From Dehalococcoidia bacterium UBA1141 (GTDB lineage: Bacteria; Chloroflexota; Dehalococcoidia; Lucifugimonadales; UBA3495): a DNA stretch of 40,617 nt. A program made the translations under genes and the position numbers. The notes under the pieces are model-generated. The model was not told the origin of the DNA and made no database searches. It was given only the letters and a program-made list of their open reading frames with translations. The stretch spans positions 1 to 40,617 of the forward strand of contig DCAE01000094.1 in NCBI GenBank assembly GCA_002311385.1, in the 5' to 3' direction. Of this stretch, positions 8,578 through 16,840 are shown one piece after another. Position 1 is the stretch's first letter. Every line of letters starts with the position of its first letter.

Positions 8578-8605
8578 CAATAGGAGCGGCGATCCGCTCC
8601 TATTG
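8578..8605. terminator. 12-bp perfect hairpin between convergent genes
   Basis: CAATAGGAGCGG at 8578-8589 pairs perfectly with CCGCTCCTATTG at 8594-8605 around a CGAT tetraloop. On the plus strand it is followed by TTATC, and on the minus strand by CCGTTTT, a better but imperfect U tract. It lies between the SH3-like gene (+) and the membrane protein gene (-) and probably stops transcription from both sides. Confidence 0.6.
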
Positions 8606-8675
8606 TTATCGGATTCATGCATAGGCAATGCGGTTATTTCGAGGTAAGCGGACTCAGGTTGACCGATATCTTCCC

Positions 8676-9008
8676 TTATAGCCACTGGAGATAAACAGCT
8701 GCGCCCACAACGGCTAATGAGATGGCCAGCAGAATAGACACGATATCGAGATTGTTGACGGGCATATTGGCATAGTGGTCAAGCCTTCGGCCGACCTTCC
8801 AAAATACGAGCTTCATGCCTGGAGTGCCAGCGGCGAAAGACCACATCAGAATCGACCCAGCCTGATTGCCGATTTCCCCGGCTAGATAAACCCCTAATAC
8901 CGCAAAGCCAGCCAGGGCTTGAATCCCAACCAAACGGGCCATTTCGTAAAAGAGGGCCGCCGCCATACGAGGCTGTACCTTTTTGTGTAGAACAGGGGAA
9001 TTCAACAT
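8676..9008 (-). CDS. Hypothetical three-helix membrane protein
   Basis: A 110-aa protein with three hydrophobic segments: about residues 28-45 (IQALAGFAVLGVYLAGEI), a weaker one near 50-62, and 88-108 (LDIVSILLAISLAVVGAAVYL). Short basic stretches (HKK, FWKVGRR) suggest cytoplasmic loops. I do not recognise a family. ATG at 9008 is preceded by GGGAGG about six bases upstream, which supports real translation. It is not linked in an operon to its neighbours: the next leftward gene is the convergent SH3-like gene, and about 295 bases without a supportable gene precede it. Confidence 0.65.
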   Translation of the reverse strand: MLNSPVLHKKVQPRMAAALFYEMARLVGIQALAGFAVLGVYLAGEIGNQAGSILMWSFAAGTPGMKLVFWKVGRRLDHYANMPVNNLDIVSILLAISLAVVGAAVYLQWL

Positions 9009-9303
9009 CGCGCCCCTCCCTTTCCCAATCCGTCGCTGTAATAATTCTTTTGGGAATTGTGCGTTGCCACAAGGTTATTGCCCTAGTTTATGGCAAAGCG
9101 GAGTTTAGATGTGTAGCCGGTCGACGGCGAGTTTCGGCTAAAGCAAAGCCAAGTGGCAAAAACGATAAGGGAAGAAACAGGGAAGAAAAGAGTGTTGCCC
9201 ATAATGGGAAAAGTCGTGGTGGTGGTTCCGCAATTTACGGTGTTTGGTTCATCCGAGCTCGGCTAATCCGTGCTTAGCAAACCGGGATTGGCTAAGAAGA
9301 AAC

Positions 9304-10062
9304 TCAACCCTCTGAAACGAAGAACTCACGGTCCCCAACAGCAGGATAGCCCACTACTGACGTCACACCCATGCCTGGCACGCTCAACCCGGCGTTGACA
9401 ATCCACTTGTTGAAATCAGCCACACTCTCAGAGCCCAAGAACTCGTCCACCGGCATCCAGATGCACTCTTGAATCTCCTGAGTCTGCATGGTTATTTCCC
9501 TGGATAATGGTGTCAACCGGCAGACAAAGTAGATATCAGATTTGCCGTACCGGTAGCCGTGCCAGTGGCGGAAACAGACTACCGACTGGAACTCAGTCTC
9601 AACCCCCGTTTCCTCCAGCACTTCCCGCACCACCGCATCGGCCAGATGCTCACCGGAACGAAGGGCGCCGCCGGGGAGCTTCAACGTGGCGGGCCTACCA
9701 CCGAAACCGAACTTCTCCCGGACCACCAATAGCTCTCTATCTTCGGTAAGCACCACACCACCCGCGCCGATGTAGTGGGAAGCGTAAGGTGGTATGTGAG
9801 ACCCTTCAGCCAAGGCGCAGGTCAAGAGCAAGTAGTCGTCGCCGGTGTGATGATAGGTAAATCCCGATTCAACGGCCACCGGAACCAAGGCAGCTTGTTT
9901 GATGGGAATTTCCAGCCAGACAACCAATACGCCATCCGAGCGCCACAGGTCCATTGACCGGCGTAGATTAGAACGGAAATCTTGCGGATTATCCGGCAGG
10001 GTCTGGGGTTCGATAACCACTCCGCCAAAGGGGTTGGCTTTGTAAGTCAGCGTCGGCGTCAT
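9304..10062 (-). CDS. Nudix hydrolase with N-terminal pre-Nudix domain (NUDT6-like)
   Basis: Predicted nucleoside-diphosphate-X hydrolase, 252 aa. The Nudix box is complete: Gly132, then Glu138, then Arg146-Glu147 and Glu150-Glu151 with Gly153, matching Gx5Ex7REUxEExGU. Residues 1-95 form an extra domain (LRRSMDLWRSDGVLVVWLEI, then ALVPVAVESGFTYHHTGDDY) resembling the pre-Nudix domain of NUDT6/GFG-type proteins, which also occur in bacteria and plants. This is unlike a minimal MutT. ATG at 10062 follows GCGGAGGAAGCC, a strong ribosome binding site. The gene is divergent from lhr. The substrate is unknown; NUDT6 relatives are not a safe guide to it. Confidence 0.88.
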   Translation of the reverse strand: MTPTLTYKANPFGGVVIEPQTLPDNPQDFRSNLRRSMDLWRSDGVLVVWLEIPIKQAALVPVAVESGFTYHHTGDDYLLLTCALAEGSHIPPYASHYIGAGGVVLTEDRELLVVREKFGFGGRPATLKLPGGALRSGEHLADAVVREVLEETGVETEFQSVVCFRHWHGYRYGKSDIYFVCRLTPLSREITMQTQEIQECIWMPVDEFLGSESVADFNKWIVNAGLSVPGMGVTSVVGYPAVGDREFFVSEG

Positions 10063-10224
10063 GGCTTCCTCCGCAATAGAGTGATCTTGAAACTAGTCTT
10101 GCCCACTCCCAATCGAGCGGAAAAAATTATAGCACAGGCGCTTCGGGCTTCGGAAAAACCGGTTGAATTCCACGGGTGACACTCCCACCTCTTTCTGGCA
10201 GCCTTGCTATGCTAAAATTCCTTC

Positions 10225-13200
10225 ATGCCTCTCTCTGCCTTCCATCCAATAGTCCAGCAGTGGTTCAGCAGCAAATTCGATGCGCCGACCGAAGCGCAAG
10301 CGACCGGCTGGCCAGCCATAGCCCAAGGCCGTCACACCCTGATTGCGGCGCCCACCGGCTCCGGCAAGACCCTAGCCGCTTTCTTGACCTGCATCGACGC
10401 CCTTGTGCGGCAAGGCTTAGCACTTCAAGAAATGAATGAAGGGCTGCCCGACGCAACTCAAGTCGTCTATGTTTCACCTCTAAAAGCGCTCTCCAACGAC
10501 ATTCAAAAGAACCTGGCCACGCCGCTGAAAGAAATCGCCATACTGGCCGAGAAATCCGGGACGCCCTTCCCGGAGATACGCACCGCCGTGCGCACCGGAG
10601 ACACCAAGCAGTCCGAGCGCCAGCGGATGGCAAAGAAGCCGCCTCACATATTGATAACCACGCCGGAGTCTCTATACATATTGCTGACATCAAAAAGCGG
10701 CCGGGCTGGATTGAGCCAGGTCAAAACGCTAATCGTGGACGAGATACACGCAATAGCGGACGATAAGCGGGGCTCTCATCTGACCCTTTCCATCGAGCGG
10801 TTGTGTTCCCTTTCCCAAGAGCGAATAACCCGCATCGGTCTCTCCGCAACCCAACGCCCCATCGAAGAAACTGCCCGTTTTTTGGTAGGCAACGAAAATA
10901 TCGATGATTCTGGCGTAGACGACCGTGTACCCGATTGTTTGATAGTCGACACCGGTCACCGGCGGCAGATGGACTTGGACCTACATATACCCGAGATGGA
11001 ATTGGGGCCTATCGCCAGCCATGAACTTTGGGCCGAGACTCTGGACACAGTCGCCGATATGGTCCGGAAACACGAAACCACCCTGGTGTTCTGTAATACC
11101 CGCCGGATGGTGGAAAGGGTATCCCATCAACTATCCCAGCGCTTGGGGGAGGACGCAGTGGTACCCCACCACGGCAGCCTTTCCCGCAGCAGCCGCTTAG
11201 CCGCCGAAGAGAAGCTGAAAAACGGCCAGGTGCAGGCTTGCGTGGCCACGGCGTCCTTGGAGTTAGGCATCGACATCGGCGACGTGGACCTGGTTTGCCA
11301 GTTGGGCTCTCCCCGTTCCCTCAGCCTGGTTTTACAGCGTGTCGGCCGGTCGGGGCACGCCGTAAAGGGTATCCCCAAGGGAAGGCTCTTCCCCCTCACA
11401 AGGGACGAATTAGTCGAGTGCACGGCTCTACTAACCGGCATACGGCGAGGGCAGTTGGACACCCTCAGGATTCCACCTTGGCCCCTGGACATTTTAGCTC
11501 AGCAAATCGTGGCAACCTGTGTTTCCGAGGACTGGGAAGAAGACGACCTGTTCAGTCTTATGGGCAGAGCCTACCCTTACCGGGATTTGCCCCGCAGGAA
11601 ATTTGACCAGGTTATTGAGGCCCTATCCACCGGTTTCGCGCCTCGTCTGGGTGGCAAGGGAGCGTTCCTGCACCGGGACGGCGTGAACCACAAGGTAAAA
11701 GCCCGGCGCGGGGCTGGAATCGCCGCCATGACCAGCGGCGGGGCCATACCGGACAACGCCGATTATGACGTGATTGCCGACCCTGAAGAGACCTTCGTGG
11801 GAACGGTGAACGAGGATTTTGCCATTGAGAGCCTAGCCGGTGACATCTTTTTGTTGGGCAACACCCCGTGGAAGATAAGGCGCATAGAGAGCGGCAAGGT
11901 CAGGGTTGAAGATGCTCAGGGCCAATCGCCATCAATACCCTTCTGGCTGGGTGAAGCGCCGGGACGGACTATGGAGCTTTCCCAAGAGGTCACTGCTTTG
12001 CGGGAAGGCGTGGACCAGCGCTTGGAACAACCTAAAGAGGCCCAAGCGTGGCTGATGTCCCAGTCGGGCGTGGGTGAAGAAGCCGGTAAGCAAATCGTCG
12101 CCTATCTGAAGGAAGGCAAGCGGGTGCTGGGCATGGTGCCCACGGGCCGGCGGTTGGTCGCAGAGCGTTTCTTCGACGAAAGCGGTGGGATGCAGTTGGT
12201 GATTCATGCGCCATTTGGCGCTAGCGTGAACCGGGCTTGGGGCATGGCCTTACGCAAGCAGATATGCCGGTCGTTCGATTTTGAATTTCAGGCCTCGGCC
12301 ACCGACGACGGGCTGAATTTCTCTCTGGGCCCAAACCTGTCTTTCCCCTTGGACGAGGTGTTTTCCTACATCAAGTCCCACACTGCGGAGAAAGTGTTGA
12401 CCCAATCGGTGCTTCAAGCGCCCCTCTTTGTTACCCGCTGGCGCTGGAATGCCACCCGCTCACTGGCAATCTTGCGGCATACTGGTGGCAAAAAAGTCCC
12501 GGCTCCACTCTTGCGCATGCGTTCCGACGACCTGCTTGCCGCCGTCTTTCCGGCCCAGGTAGCCTGCCAAGACAATGCCATGCCGGGCGACATAGAGGTG
12601 CCCGACAACCCGTTGGCTTTCGAGACGATGCGAGATTGCCTAACCGAGGCTATGGACCTAGAGGGCCTAAAAGAGGTCTTGACCGCTATGGAGCAGGGCG
12701 GGATAGAGATTTACGCCAAAGATACCGTTCAGCCGTCGGTGTTCGCACACCAGATACTAAACGCCATGCCCTACGCCTTCCTTGACGATGCACCCTTGGA
12801 GGAGCGGCGGGCACGGGCCGTCTCCCTGCGCCGAGCGTTGCCCGACGACGCGAGAGACTTGTCCGCTCTGGACGCCGATGCCGTGAACGAGGAAAGTCAG
12901 AATGCTTGGCCTCGAGTGCGCGACAAAGATGAACTTCACGATGCATTGTTGCTTCTTGGCATCCTGCCGAAAGCTCAAGCGTCCAGCAAAGCCCAAGCGT
13001 CCAACAATGAACAAATCTTGTTCTCCCATAAGCCCGTTGCTGACCAGGTCCAAAACTGGTTTAACGAACTGTCAGGCGAGGGCCGGGCTTACAACCTGGA
13101 ATTGCCCGGTTCAGGCGCTCTGTGGGTTGCGGCGGAGAGATTGGCATTGGTCAAAGCTGCCGTGCCAAAGGCAGTCTTCACACCAACGCCGCCCGATAGT

Positions 13201-14718
13201 TGGATCGCCAGCCTAAAACCCGACGAAGAACTGGCTCAAGAAGATGCGATTCTGGCCATCGTGCGAGGGTGGGTGGAATGTTCCGGCCCCGTAACCGCCT
13301 CCGGTTTGGCTGGCGCATTGGAGTTGGAAGGGAGCGACGTAACCTACGCCTTGGCCCAACTAGAGAATGAAGGGTTGGTGCTACGAGGCAGTTTCACTCC
13401 AGCTTTGGGAGAGCAGCAGGAAGACGAATTTTGCGATCGGCGAATCCTTGCCCGAATTCACCGTGCCACCATCGGAAGGTTGAGGAAAGAGGTTGAGCCG
13501 GTCACCCCTGCCCAGTTCATGAGATTCTTATTTGAATGGCAGAATGTTTCGTTGGGTCACCAGCTTCAGGGTGAGGGCGGATTACTGGACGTCATTGAAC
13601 TCCTCCAAGGATTTGAGGCAGCGTCGGGGTCTCTGGAAACCGAACTACTGTCCACTCGAATGGTTGATTACAAGCCCCTCCTCTTGGACCTCCTGTGTTT
13701 AGGTGGCGAAGCTGTGTGGGGCAGATTCTCCCTCAAGCGTGAAAGCACCCTTCCTGGTCCGGATATAGCTTCCAATGGGCAACCCGCTAACAGCGTCTCC
13801 GGCAGGGCTCCATTAACTAGGACAACCCCCATCAGTATCGCCCTGAGGGAGTCGTTGGAATGGCTCCTAGACCGTCCGAAGGCTGCCAATTCCGCTGATG
13901 TCGCTGGATTATCCGGTGCTGCTTTGGAGGTGGTCGAATTCTTGGATCGTCGGGGTGCCTCGTTCTTGTCCGAGATTATTTCCGCCACACGTCGGCTTCC
14001 CTCTGATGTTGAGGAAGCCCTTTGGCAACTGGCAGCGGCGGGAAGGGTGACCGCCGACGGCCTTGACCCATTGCGGCAACGAATCAACGGCAAGCCAAAT
14101 CGCCGACGCAAAGATTTAACGAACCGGCGAACCACCCGTTCGCGGCGGACCGGGTTCAGCCGGTGGTCGCTGTTGGCGGTGCCCGAAGACGAGGAAGACG
14201 AGCATCAGACCGCAGTGGTTGACCGGGTGGAATTGAAGGCCAGGCAACTGCTAAAGCGCTACGGGGTGTTGTTCCCCGAGTTATTGGCCAGGGAGCCAAT
14301 GGCCCCAAGATGGCGGGATTTGGTGCGGGTACTGCGCCGGTTGGAGGCCCGGGGTGAAATCCGCGGTGGACGATTCGTCAGCGGCTTCATCGGGGAGCAG
14401 TTCGCATTACCGGAGACCATAGAAACCTTGCGTGCGTCCAGAGGCCGGGAACCAAACGGCCGATTTGTCACCGTGTCGGCATGCGACCCGCTTAATCTCG
14501 TAGGCATTCTCTCACCGGGAGAGCGGGTGCCCGCGATTTTGGGCAACCGCATCGTTTTTCGAGACGGTGTGGCCATGTGCTCACTAGAAGGCGGCAACGT
14601 TATCGATCGCCTAACAACCGACATCGATTTGTTGGCCAGTTCCCGGGAGCAACTGTTCATCACCCTTGGCAAAGATGCCCCATCTCTTGCCCCTGAGCCT
14701 ACGCTGAGCACTTGCTAG
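10225..14718 (+). CDS. lhr: Lhr-type large superfamily 2 helicase (long form)
   Basis: ATP-dependent DNA/RNA helicase of the Lhr family, 1497 aa, close to the long bacterial form of about 1500 aa. RecA1 shows the Q-motif region, Walker A APTGSGKT (Lys48), motif II DEIH (172-175) and motif III SAT (207-209). RecA2 carries TLVFCNTRR, VATASLELGIDIG and motif VI QRVGRSGH (372-379). Next come the winged-helix and Lhr-core domains, including GTVNEDFAIESLAGDIFLLG (a beta-sheet signature). A C-terminal extension from about residue 900 to 1497 contains several predicted winged-helix segments, as in bacterial long Lhr. The ATG at 10225 lacks a Shine-Dalgarno site; TAAAAT at 10213-10218 would place transcription start almost at the ATG, so a leaderless message is possible. 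The likely role is DNA repair. Confidence 0.95.
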   Translation: MPLSAFHPIVQQWFSSKFDAPTEAQATGWPAIAQGRHTLIAAPTGSGKTLAAFLTCIDALVRQGLALQEMNEGLPDATQVVYVSPLKALSNDIQKNLATPLKEIAILAEKSGTPFPEIRTAVRTGDTKQSERQRMAKKPPHILITTPESLYILLTSKSGRAGLSQVKTLIVDEIHAIADDKRGSHLTLSIERLCSLSQERITRIGLSATQRPIEETARFLVGNENIDDSGVDDRVPDCLIVDTGHRRQMDLDLHIPEMELGPIASHELWAETLDTVADMVRKHETTLVFCNTRRMVERVSHQLSQRLGEDAVVPHHGSLSRSSRLAAEEKLKNGQVQACVATASLELGIDIGDVDLVCQLGSPRSLSLVLQRVGRSGHAVKGIPKGRLFPLTRDELVECTALLTGIRRGQLDTLRIPPWPLDILAQQIVATCVSEDWEEDDLFSLMGRAYPYRDLPRRKFDQVIEALSTGFAPRLGGKGAFLHRDGVNHKVKARRGAGIAAMTSGGAIPDNADYDVIADPEETFVGTVNEDFAIESLAGDIFLLGNTPWKIRRIESGKVRVEDAQGQSPSIPFWLGEAPGRTMELSQEVTALREGVDQRLEQPKEAQAWLMSQSGVGEEAGKQIVAYLKEGKRVLGMVPTGRRLVAERFFDESGGMQLVIHAPFGASVNRAWGMALRKQICRSFDFEFQASATDDGLNFSLGPNLSFPLDEVFSYIKSHTAEKVLTQSVLQAPLFVTRWRWNATRSLAILRHTGGKKVPAPLLRMRSDDLLAAVFPAQVACQDNAMPGDIEVPDNPLAFETMRDCLTEAMDLEGLKEVLTAMEQGGIEIYAKDTVQPSVFAHQILNAMPYAFLDDAPLEERRARAVSLRRALPDDARDLSALDADAVNEESQNAWPRVRDKDELHDALLLLGILPKAQASSKAQASNNEQILFSHKPVADQVQNWFNELSGEGRAYNLELPGSGALWVAAERLALVKAAVPKAVFTPTPPDSWIASLKPDEELAQEDAILAIVRGWVECSGPVTASGLAGALELEGSDVTYALAQLENEGLVLRGSFTPALGEQQEDEFCDRRILARIHRATIGRLRKEVEPVTPAQFMRFLFEWQNVSLGHQLQGEGGLLDVIELLQGFEAASGSLETELLSTRMVDYKPLLLDLLCLGGEAVWGRFSLKRESTLPGPDIASNGQPANSVSGRAPLTRTTPISIALRESLEWLLDRPKAANSADVAGLSGAALEVVEFLDRRGASFLSEIISATRRLPSDVEEALWQLAAAGRVTADGLDPLRQRINGKPNRRRKDLTNRRTTRSRRTGFSRWSLLAVPEDEEDEHQTAVVDRVELKARQLLKRYGVLFPELLAREPMAPRWRDLVRVLRRLEARGEIRGGRFVSGFIGEQFALPETIETLRASRGREPNGRFVTVSACDPLNLVGILSPGERVPAILGNRIVFRDGVAMCSLEGGNVIDRLTTDIDLLASSREQLFITLGKDAPSLAPEPTLSTC

Positions 14719-14901
14719 ACCCGATCACTGGTCGCACGCTTGAACATTTCGTGGACAACCACCCCGCCTGCCCGTTGCGTATGTCTGCAAGGCCTGTTTG
14801 ATAATCCTAAGTCGCTATGCTAACGTTACCTGGGCTTCAGGCGTAATTCGCCCTTTGCCGCACTCCGAAATCACAGTAAATAACTGAGCGCTCCCATGTG
14901 A

Positions 14902-16722
14902 TTGTGGGCTCCGGATAAATACTTGGCAGAATTTAGATTATCTCCAAATCCAAACCAATCCCATCTGATTAACTGGCAACCGTGGGGCGAACCAGCCTTT
15001 GCCCAAGCGCAAGCGGAAAACAAGCCGGTGATACTGGCCGTGTCCGCTGTCTGGTGCTACTGGTGCCATGTGATGGACGATTCCTCCTACTCGGACCCGG
15101 ACGTTGTGCGGATGATAAACGAGCAATTTATCCCAATCCGCGTGGACAGCGACCACCGGCCCGACATCAATAATCGATACAACGTGGGCGGTTGGCCTAC
15201 CACTGCCTTCCTCACCGGCCACGGCGGGCTCATCGGCGGGGCCACCTACCTGCCGGCGGACCAGTTTCTGGCGATGCTGATGGAGGTGCACAGGGCCTAC
15301 GCAGAAGACAAGAACCAGATTTATGAGCACTCCTTGGAGTTGCTGCGTCAACGTAAAGAGGAGGCGGGCAAGGCCAAAGCTGGCCCGGAGATTCCAGCCA
15401 CATTAGTTGACCAAGCGGCCAGAGCCCTTGCTGGGGCCTACGACCCCACACATGGCGGTTTTGGGGAAGAGCCAAAATTCCCCAACGCACCGGTATTGGC
15501 ATTTTTGCTCCATCTGGCCCGCACTAGCCAGGAAGACTTCTACCGCGCCATGTTGACCAAGACCCTGGATACCATGGCCGCAAGCAGCATCTTCGATGAC
15601 CAAGAGGGCGGATTTTTTCGCCACTGCGCCAACTCCGACTGGTCGGAGGCCCAATGGGAGAAGCTGCTGGAAGACAACTTGAACGTGGCTAGGGTCTACC
15701 TGGATGCTGGGCTGGTCTTGGATAACGATGACTACAAGAACGTAGCTAGCCGTTGTTTCGATTTTATGGTTGAAACCCTGTTGGATCCGGAAGTACCCGC
15801 TTTCCGAGGAAGCCAAGGCTCCCATTCCGAGTATTTTGGCTTGCGATTATTGGGGCGGCAAGAGCAAATCCCCCCACCGGTTGACCCTTCTTGTTACGCA
15901 GCGAGCAACGCATTGGCAGTTTCCGTATTGCTTGACGCATCGGTGAAACTCGGTCGTCCTGCCTTGGGTGAAACGGCCCTTTCGGTACTGAAATCTCTGG
16001 ACCAAGCCGCTGAAGCGGATAATTTCAGCCATGTGTACGATAAGGATGGGCCAAGCCAAGTCCCCGCCTTTTTGGGCGATTGGGCTTACCTACTGCTGGC
16101 GCTGCTGGCGGCCCACAACCACACTGCCGAAACCAGCTACTTGGAGCGCGCCAAGGCGGTGGCTTTCCAGATGATTGATCGGTTCTTTGACGAGGAAAAC
16201 GGTGGATTTTTCGATATTGAACTGGCTAAAGAAGGCGAGCCGGAGCCCATAGGTTGCATGCAGGTGCGAGAAAAGCACTTGGCCGACAACTTGGCCGCCG
16301 TCTTGGGGTTGTCGAAGTTGGGTCACGCTTCAGTCAATGACGATTATAGAAGTGTAGCTGAAGCTACCCTCAGCGCATTCGCTGAGACATATCGCGAGCA
16401 CGGGGAATTTGCGGCCAGCTACGGCCTAGCTGTGGACCTTTGGTTGAACCCTCCAGTGGAGATAACCATCGAGGGCCCGCCGGGGGACTCCAGCACGCAG
16501 GCCATGGTCCAAGCCGCGACCAAGGTGCCCTACCCTAACCTTGAGATTAAACCATCTTTGGCCGACAGCCTTCCTGCGCCAGCCATGGCCCACATTTGCT
16601 TGAATACCGTGTGCTTGCCTCCAGTTACGGACCCTGACAAATTAGCAAGCTCGGTGGCAGAGATGGGTTCTCCTCAAGATAGCCCTTTCGAGGATATCTT
16701 CCAGCGCTTTACCGGCTTGTAG
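14902..16722 (+). CDS. DUF255 thioredoxin-domain protein (YyaL/SPATA20-like)
   Basis: A 606-aa protein of the conserved YyaL/SPATA20 family. Residues about 20-150 are a thioredoxin-like DUF255 domain (NWQPWGEPAFAQAQAENKP, then WCYWCHVM). The redox-type CxxC is Cys52-Cys55, and it reads CYWC where the family usually has CHWC. The cis-Pro region is NVGGWPTTAFL. The remaining 430 residues have the alpha/alpha-barrel pattern of glycoside-processing six-hairpin proteins (YDPTHGGFGEEPKFPN, then EGGFFRH, then ENGGFFD). The biochemical role of the family is not established. The frame opens with TTG at 14902 directly after a stop, and no ATG or good ribosome binding site is present, so TTG at 14923 is an alternative start. 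Confidence 0.88.
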   Translation: MWAPDKYLAEFRLSPNPNQSHLINWQPWGEPAFAQAQAENKPVILAVSAVWCYWCHVMDDSSYSDPDVVRMINEQFIPIRVDSDHRPDINNRYNVGGWPTTAFLTGHGGLIGGATYLPADQFLAMLMEVHRAYAEDKNQIYEHSLELLRQRKEEAGKAKAGPEIPATLVDQAARALAGAYDPTHGGFGEEPKFPNAPVLAFLLHLARTSQEDFYRAMLTKTLDTMAASSIFDDQEGGFFRHCANSDWSEAQWEKLLEDNLNVARVYLDAGLVLDNDDYKNVASRCFDFMVETLLDPEVPAFRGSQGSHSEYFGLRLLGRQEQIPPPVDPSCYAASNALAVSVLLDASVKLGRPALGETALSVLKSLDQAAEADNFSHVYDKDGPSQVPAFLGDWAYLLLALLAAHNHTAETSYLERAKAVAFQMIDRFFDEENGGFFDIELAKEGEPEPIGCMQVREKHLADNLAAVLGLSKLGHASVNDDYRSVAEATLSAFAETYREHGEFAASYGLAVDLWLNPPVEITIEGPPGDSSTQAMVQAATKVPYPNLEIKPSLADSLPAPAMAHICLNTVCLPPVTDPDKLASSVAEMGSPQDSPFEDIFQRFTGL

Positions 16723-16840
16723 CTGGTTGGATTCCAATAATTGTCGCTGAATCACGGATTTCACGAGACCAACGAGTTACGATAGTGCCCGCTTGTTTAC
16801 TAAAATTTCGGTATGTTAATCCAATCAGGAGAGAAATCGA

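Noticed and set aside
9050..9277. 75-aa open frame on the plus strand
   Set aside because: The composition is Lys/Arg/Gly-heavy without motifs and there is no ribosome binding site.
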